NCBI RefSeq assembly: GCF_003269035.1
Contig: NZ_QLTK01000013.1
Coordinates: 1 to 64,000, forward strand
From: Paraburkholderia bryophila
GTDB lineage: Bacteria > Pseudomonadota > Gammaproteobacteria > Burkholderiales > Burkholderiaceae
Direction: 5' to 3'
Length of the DNA: 64,000 nucleotides
The position numbers were made by a program, and so were the translations under genes. Below the pieces are notes generated by a model, which saw only the letters and a program-made list of their open reading frames with translations, was not told where the DNA came from and ran no database searches. Below are positions 59,658 to 64,000 of the stretch, piece after piece; position 1 is the first letter of the stretch; the number at the start of each line of letters is the position of its first letter.

Positions 59658-60869
59658 GTGACAGACAGGCGCAGCGACGATGTAAAGCACGACCCGGCGG
59701 ATCCGGCCGGCACGGCGACGCTCGGCGTGCTGACCCAGGAAGCGCTCGAAGCGCACCTCGCGCCGTACGCGGCGCATTCGGCGCAATCGCGCGGTCGCCG
59801 TTATGCGGAAGCCGCGCCCAGCGCCCGCACCGAATTCCAGCGCGACCGCGACCGCATCGTCCACTCCACGGCTTTCCGCCGGCTCGAATACAAAACGCAG
59901 GTCTTCGTCAATCACGAGGGCGACCTGTTTCGCACGCGTCTTACGCATAGCCTCGAAGTGGCGCAGATCGCGCGTTCGGTTGCGCGCAATCTGCGGGTCA
60001 ACGAAGACCTCGTCGAGGCGATTTCACTGGCTCACGATCTGGGCCACACGCCGTTCGGCCATGCCGGTCAGGACGCGTTGAACGAATGCATGCGCGAGCA
60101 CGGCGGTTTCGAACACAATCTGCAAAGTCTCGCGGTGGTCGACGATCTGGAGGAGCACTACGGCGCGTTCGACGGCCTGAACCTGTGCTTCGAAACGCGT
60201 GAGGGGATTCTCAAGCACTGTTCGCGGGACAACGCCCGGAAGCTCGGCGCACTCGGCGAGCGCTTTCTCGAAGGCCGCCAGCCGTCCATCGAAGCGCAGA
60301 TCGCCAACGTTGCCGACGAGATCGCGTACAACAACCACGACGTCGACGACGGCTTGCGCTCCGGCCTGCTCACGGTCGAGCAACTCGCCGAAGTGGAGTT
60401 ATGGCAGACGCACTACGAATCGGCACGCCGCGATTTCCCGCGGATCGAAGGGCGCAGGCTGATTCACGAGACGGTGCGGCGCATCATCAATACGCTGATC
60501 GTCGATCTGATCGATACCACCAAGCTGAATCTGGTCCGCCACGCGCCGACCTCGCTCGACGCAGTGCGTGCCGCGCCCGTACTGGTCGCGCACAGCGAAG
60601 CGATCGCCGCGCAGGCGGCGGTGCTCAAGCGTTTTCTGTTCAAGAACCTGTATCGCCATTACCGCGTGATGCGGATGGCCAACAAGGCGCGGCGCGTCGT
60701 GATCGGCCTGTTCAACGCGTTCACGGAAGACCCGCGTCTGTTGCCGCCCGGTTACCTGTCCGCGGACGGAACGCGGCAAGCTCGTCTGATCGCCCACTAC
60801 ATCGCGGGGATGACAGATCGGTACGCGTTGAAGGAATATCAGCGGCTTTTCGTGATCGAAGATAACTGA
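59658..60869 (+). CDS. dgt: Deoxyguanosinetriphosphate triphosphohydrolase-like protein
   Basis: An HD-domain enzyme that hydrolyses dGTP or related dNTPs. The 403-residue protein starts at GTG 59658 after CGGAGAA. The metal site is visible as RTRLTHSLEVAQIARSVAR (H near 98), then the HD pair in SLAHDLGHTPFGHAG near 125-138, with a later Asp in DEIAYNNHDVDDGL. The length and sequence match the short dgt family of betaproteobacteria. It follows aroB by 72 bases. Confidence 0.93.
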   Translation: MTDRRSDDVKHDPADPAGTATLGVLTQEALEAHLAPYAAHSAQSRGRRYAEAAPSARTEFQRDRDRIVHSTAFRRLEYKTQVFVNHEGDLFRTRLTHSLEVAQIARSVARNLRVNEDLVEAISLAHDLGHTPFGHAGQDALNECMREHGGFEHNLQSLAVVDDLEEHYGAFDGLNLCFETREGILKHCSRDNARKLGALGERFLEGRQPSIEAQIANVADEIAYNNHDVDDGLRSGLLTVEQLAEVELWQTHYESARRDFPRIEGRRLIHETVRRIINTLIVDLIDTTKLNLVRHAPTSLDAVRAAPVLVAHSEAIAAQAAVLKRFLFKNLYRHYRVMRMANKARRVVIGLFNAFTEDPRLLPPGYLSADGTRQARLIAHYIAGMTDRYALKEYQRLFVIEDN

Positions 60870-60881
60870 TCGCCTCGCGGA

Positions 60882-60910
60882 CGCGGCGCCGGGATGGACC
60901 GGGCGCCGCG
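60882..60910 (+). terminator. GC-rich hairpin after dgt
   Basis: A 9-bp stem CGCGGCGCC (60882-60890) with GGCGCCGCG (60902-60910) follows dgt. No T run comes after it, so it is only a possible terminator. Confidence 0.4.
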
Positions 60911-60962
60911 CGCTGCCTGCCTGCCGCACAAATTACGGCAAGCGACCGCAGGCTACTGCGCG

Positions 60963-61343
60963 TTACCGCAAGCGCGAGGCAAACAACGCCCCGGCAATGA
61001 GCGCAACGCCGCCGACGATCGCAATCGTCTGCCACGGGTTTTCATGCACGTAATCGTCGGCATCGGCGATCGCGACTTCAGCGCGCTCACGCACGGCTTC
61101 GCGCGTGTCGTTCAAACGAGCGCGCGCGGCTTCCAGTTGTTTGCGCAGTTTGCCGCGCAGCGCCACCGCGTCGGCCTGGGTGCCGTCGGCCAAAGTGGAT
61201 TCAAGTTCGGACATCAGTGTGCGCAGTTCGCCCGCGATATCTTCGGCCGCGTGGCGGCCGTGGCGTGCAATACGTTTTGCACGGCGGCTCGTGCTGGTCC
61301 AGGATTCGCCGAGGGCGTCTCGCGTATTCGGAAGTGCTGTCAT
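60963..61343 (-). CDS. DUF883 (ElaB/YqjD-type) membrane protein
   Basis: Proteins of this type sit in the inner membrane and in E. coli bind ribosomes in stationary phase; the function here is inferred. The start at 61343 gives 126 residues, MTALPNTRDALGESW and so on. Residues 30-95 form a helical, charged region, and one C-terminal membrane segment (TIAIVGGVALIAGALFASRL, about 105-124) follows the motif YVHENPWQ. ACGGAGCG lies before the start. A possible minus-strand promoter (-35 at 61556-61561, -10 at 61532-61537) lies about 190 bases upstream. Confidence 0.85.
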   Translation of the reverse strand: MTALPNTRDALGESWTSTSRRAKRIARHGRHAAEDIAGELRTLMSELESTLADGTQADAVALRGKLRKQLEAARARLNDTREAVRERAEVAIADADDYVHENPWQTIAIVGGVALIAGALFASRLR

Positions 61344-61726
61344 GGTCGCTCCGTCGATGAGGTGAAAGGTCCCACGCCTCGTCACACAGACGCACATCAC
61401 GTCCACGACGCGGGAAACACCCTGCGGACGCAACTTTGGTGCCAAACCCGTCAGCGCGGCCCGATTCGCGCGCAGCCTTGTGGTTTGCGTCGCCGAACGG
61501 TGGCGATGTCAGCTTCTATTCGTCAGCAGATATTGCAAGAGCCGGTGCGATTGCGGGTCAAATTTACAATCACTCGCACCGGCCCGAAAATCGGGCGCAC
61601 GCGGCCAGCGTGCGGCCCAGGAGCACACACGAAACGAAAAACGCCGTCATGGGATCGATGACGGCGTTGTCCAAGCCACGAAAATTCGACTACCCTAACT
61701 AAACGCGTCCCTATTTTCGCGAAGCG
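61344..61726. other. Intergenic region between DUF883 gene and ompW
   Basis: These 383 bases hold no supported gene. They contain a 10-bp inverted repeat (61541-61550 and 61574-61583) with a 23-base AT-rich loop, a possible minus-strand promoter for the DUF883 gene, and the ompW terminator at 61640-61668. Short plus-strand frames here lack homology. Confidence 0.5.
61636..61668 (-). terminator. ompW terminator
   Basis: An 11-bp perfect stem AACGCCGTCAT (61640-61650) with ATGACGGCGTT (61658-61668) is preceded on the plus strand by a run of A (61637-61640), giving TTTTT on the minus strand. It lies about 60 bases after ompW. Confidence 0.85.
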
Positions 61727-62452
61727 TTAGAAACGGTAACCGATGTTGACGTAGGAAACGATCGGGTTCAGCTTGATCTTGGTTTGCGACGTGGCCGTCA
61801 GCGTGCCGACCGGCGTGTTGGCGGCGGTGGTCAGCTTGGCGGTCGTGCTGAGCGGCAGATACGAGATCGAGACGCCCGCGAACCAGTGCTGGTTGAACGC
61901 GTAAGTGAAACCGGCATTAAACACCGGCTCCCACGAACTATCCGTACTCACGCTGGTCGGACCATGCAGAACATTGGCTTCAAACGCACCGTTGGTGATC
62001 TTCTGGTCGGTGAACCAGATGCGACTCACGCCAACCCCGAGATATGGGCGGAACGTGGCGGTCGGTGCGTTGAAGTAGTACTTGAACAGCAGAGTCGGGC
62101 TCCACTGTTTAGCCTGGCCCAGCTTGCCGAATTGTTCGAGGCTGCCCGTGCCGTTCAGGTCGAAAGAAGGCGGGACGCCGATCACGAATTCGGTTGCGAT
62201 GTGATCAGTGACGAAGTAGCCGGCGGTGAAGCCGAGAGTATCGGCGGAACCCAGCGATGCACCGGTGTTGGGTTCGGTAATGTTGGCGGGGCTGCCGCCA
62301 AGACTTGTGATTCTCAACGGGTCGCTGCTCGATTGAGGCGCAAGATGGAACCAGCCTGTTGTGACGAAAAAGCTGCCGGCCGATTGCGCGTGCGCTGCCG
62401 TTGACATACAGGCTAGCGCCGCGAGCCCCGTTACGGCCTGTTTTAATTTCAT
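61727..62452 (-). CDS. ompW: OmpW-family outer membrane protein
   Basis: OmpW proteins are eight-stranded outer-membrane barrels with a hydrophobic channel. The start at 62452 gives 241 residues with signal peptide MKLKQAVTGLAALACMSTAA and cut after AHA. The protein has alternating hydrophobic strands and ends IGYRF, with the terminal Phe needed for barrel assembly. GGAGG lies before the start. It is a little longer than E. coli OmpW. It diverges from the RAYT-like gene. Confidence 0.93.
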   Translation of the reverse strand: MKLKQAVTGLAALACMSTAAHAQSAGSFFVTTGWFHLAPQSSSDPLRITSLGGSPANITEPNTGASLGSADTLGFTAGYFVTDHIATEFVIGVPPSFDLNGTGSLEQFGKLGQAKQWSPTLLFKYYFNAPTATFRPYLGVGVSRIWFTDQKITNGAFEANVLHGPTSVSTDSSWEPVFNAGFTYAFNQHWFAGVSISYLPLSTTAKLTTAANTPVGTLTATSQTKIKLNPIVSYVNIGYRF

Positions 62453-62639
62453 ATGTGCTCCTCCAGAAAAGGCCCGCTCATTATGACTACAACGTTTGAA
62501 ACAAACCATACGCGGCGGTTAGAGTTTTCTCCCTAAGCGCCGCGCGGTTTCTGGCTTAGCCGCGCCGCGCCGAACGTAGAGCGCATGCGGCTTTTCGGAC
62601 CTTCGGGTATGTACCAACGCGACTATCGGATACTCCAGC

Positions 62640-63347
62640 ATGGCACGGCTTGCACGTCTCTATGTCCCTGACCAGCCGCAGCACGTCATCCTCCGCGGAC
62701 TCGATCAGCAGCCCGCGTTCGTCGACGACCAGGACTACGAGCTTTTCATCGACTGTTTGAAAGCGGCTTCGCGCGACCATCACTTATCGATTCACGCTTA
62801 TGCGTTGATGCCGGGCGCGGTGCAACTGCTCGTCACACCCACCGAGGAATCCAGCCTGCCGAAGGCGATGCAGGCCGTGGGGCGCCGCTACGTGGCGCAC
62901 TTCAACCGACGTTACGCCCGTCGCGGCACGTTGTGGGAAGGACGCTACCGTGCCACGGTGATCGAAGGCGAGCGTTATTTTCTGCTGGCGAGCCGGGTCG
63001 TCGAAATGTGCCCGGTGCGGGCGCAACTGGTCAGCGCGCCGGAAGACTACCGCTGGTCGAGCTACCGTCATCATATCGGCCTGACGCTCGACAGCCTGAT
63101 TACCGACCACCCCTTGTACTGGTCGCTCGGCAATACGCCGTTCGAACGGCAGCGCGCGTATCGCGATCTGTGCGAGCAGCCGCTCGACGAACGCGAAGCC
63201 AGCCAACTCCAGCAGGCCACGCTGAAAGGCTGGGTGTTGGGCAGCGATTCCTATCGGGAATGGGCCGCGCGAGCTGCCAATCGGCGCGTGTCGCCGCTGC
63301 CGCGCGGCCGGCCGCGCAAGGTGCGCGAGACGCCCCAGCAGCAATAA
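62640..63347 (+). CDS. RAYT/IS200-like protein with degenerate active site
   Basis: A 235-residue relative of REP-associated tyrosine transposases (Y1 transposase fold), which cut single-stranded palindromes. The family pattern MPNHVHLL is here MPGAVQLL (residues 57-64), so both HUH histidines are replaced by Ala60 and Gln62. The tyrosine expected before the NPVRA motif is Val120 (RVVEMCPVRA). The rest, including DYRWSSYRHHIG near 136-147, is intact and the frame is open, with a basic tail RGRPRKVRE. It looks like a domesticated protein without transposase chemistry, though a binding role is possible. It lies divergent to ompW and has its own terminator. Confidence 0.75.
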   Translation: MARLARLYVPDQPQHVILRGLDQQPAFVDDQDYELFIDCLKAASRDHHLSIHAYALMPGAVQLLVTPTEESSLPKAMQAVGRRYVAHFNRRYARRGTLWEGRYRATVIEGERYFLLASRVVEMCPVRAQLVSAPEDYRWSSYRHHIGLTLDSLITDHPLYWSLGNTPFERQRAYRDLCEQPLDEREASQLQQATLKGWVLGSDSYREWAARAANRRVSPLPRGRPRKVRETPQQQ

Positions 63348-63376
63348 AAGCGTTTCGCGGCAAAGGGTTGTATCTG

Positions 63377-63405
63377 AACGGCATCTTCGTATGCCGTTTT
63401 CTTTT
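63377..63405 (+). terminator. Terminator after the RAYT-like gene
   Basis: An 8-bp stem AACGGCAT (63377-63384) with ATGCCGTT (63391-63398) has the loop CTTCGT and is followed by TTTTCTTTT. It separates the RAYT-like gene from gltB. Confidence 0.85.
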
Positions 63406-63651
63406 GCACTATTTTGATATGGCACCAATAAAAATGCATCGCAATGCACCAACTTGATAATTGGGGATCGACCATCACGTTTTATTTGCTATTCCTTTGA
63501 TTCGTCGCGTATATTCCGAATTCCGGCGCTTTTTGATACGCGTAGCATTTCAGCGTGTCCCGCTCAAAGCGCCGTCGCGGTTGCGGTTGCGAGCCGCGGC
63601 AATAGAAAAATGGTTTAACGGCCTGTCCGGCCCCCTACAGACGGTGTCCCC
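63399..63651 (+). promoter_or_regulatory. Region upstream of gltB
   Basis: About 250 AT-richer bases lie before gltB. TTGCAC near 63404 with AATAAA 17 bp later is a weak promoter candidate. Two GCACCAA copies at 63422-63428 and 63446-63452 are 24 bases apart. No start site can be fixed from sequence. Confidence 0.35.
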
Positions 63652-64000
63652 ATGAACGACCACCAGCAACCGACTCATCCGGTTCCCGCCGCACAAGGTC
63701 TGTACGACCCGCAAAACGAACACGACGCCTGCGGCGTCGGCTTCGTCGCTCATATCAAGGGCAAGAAAAGCCACGAGATCATCGAGCAAGGCCTGAAGAT
63801 TCTCGAAAACCTCGATCACCGGGGCGCTGTCGGCGCCGATCCGCTGATGGGCGACGGCGCGGGCATCCTGATCCAGATTCCGGACGGTTTCTATCGTGAG
63901 GAAATGGCCAAACAGGGCGTGGTGTTGCCGCCGAGCGGCGAGTACGGCGTCGGCATGGTGTTTCTGCCGAAAGAACACGCGTCGCGTCTGGCCTGCGAGC
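63652..64000 (+). CDS. gltB: Glutamate synthase large subunit, 5' part
   Basis: GltB makes glutamate from glutamine and 2-oxoglutarate. The 116 residues in view start MNDHQQPTHPVPAAQGLYDP. Cys27 in HDACGVGFVAH is the catalytic N-terminal nucleophile after propeptide removal, and LDHRGAVGADPLMGDGAGIL is the class II glutamine amidotransferase motif. The open frame runs off the end of the window. Confidence 0.95.
   Translation, partial: MNDHQQPTHPVPAAQGLYDPQNEHDACGVGFVAHIKGKKSHEIIEQGLKILENLDHRGAVGADPLMGDGAGILIQIPDGFYREEMAKQGVVLPPSGEYGVGMVFLPKEHASRLACE

Noticed and set aside
63421..63450. Sigma-54 promoter TGGCAC...TGCA before gltB
   Set aside because: The gap between the GG and GC elements is three bases too long for the required -24/-12 spacing. 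The nearby GCACCAA copies are direct, not the inverted pair expected for NtrC.

Overview
The window reads as a housekeeping stretch of a betaproteobacterial chromosome, most likely Burkholderiaceae and probably Paraburkholderia. This is inferred from gene order and protein similarity to remembered Burkholderia sequences; no database search was run. Third codon positions are GC-rich, two near-identical tuf genes are present, and recQ sits between rpoC and rpsL.

Layout. 1-95 is the end of a 5S rRNA, so an rRNA operon lies just to the left. 203-2907 is a tRNA-Tyr/Gly/Thr, tuf, tRNA-Trp, secE, nusG block behind a near-consensus promoter. 3073-14251 is rplK-rplA-rplJ-rplL-rpoB-rpoC, with leader structures and a strong terminator. 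recQ (14479-16326) separates this from the str cluster rpsL-rpsG-fusA-tuf (16379-21049). rpsJ and the S10, spc and alpha ribosomal protein clusters follow to rplQ (35846), with extra promoters predicted before rplC and rplN and a perfect terminator hairpin between rpoA and rplQ.

From 36 kb the content is envelope and redox biology. cutA and dsbD come first, then a WG-repeat/PDZ periplasmic protein, hemB and engB on the minus strand, and a c4-type dihaem cytochrome. Next are the System II cytochrome c maturation pair resB-ccsB and the periplasmic methionine sulfoxide reductase pair msrP-msrQ. DsbD can supply the reductant that System II needs for haem attachment, so these genes plausibly cooperate. 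lysA-lptM (minus), cyaY (plus) and the PBP1a gene mrcA (minus) follow.

53256-57842 is an overlapping type IV pilus/secretin operon pilM-pilN-pilO/P-pilQ, in which PilO and PilP appear to be fused. aroK and aroB follow directly, as is common, then dgt, a DUF883 membrane protein, an OmpW porin, an intact RAYT-like protein that has lost its catalytic motif, and the start of gltB.

No prophage, CRISPR array, defence island or biosynthetic cluster is visible. The most unusual items are the PilO-PilP fusion, the repeat-derived N-terminus of PilQ, the catalytically stripped RAYT-like protein, the hairpin in rpoA-rplQ, the promoter-in-hairpin at rpsQ-rplN, two short tandem repeats and an orphan terminator between hemB and engB.
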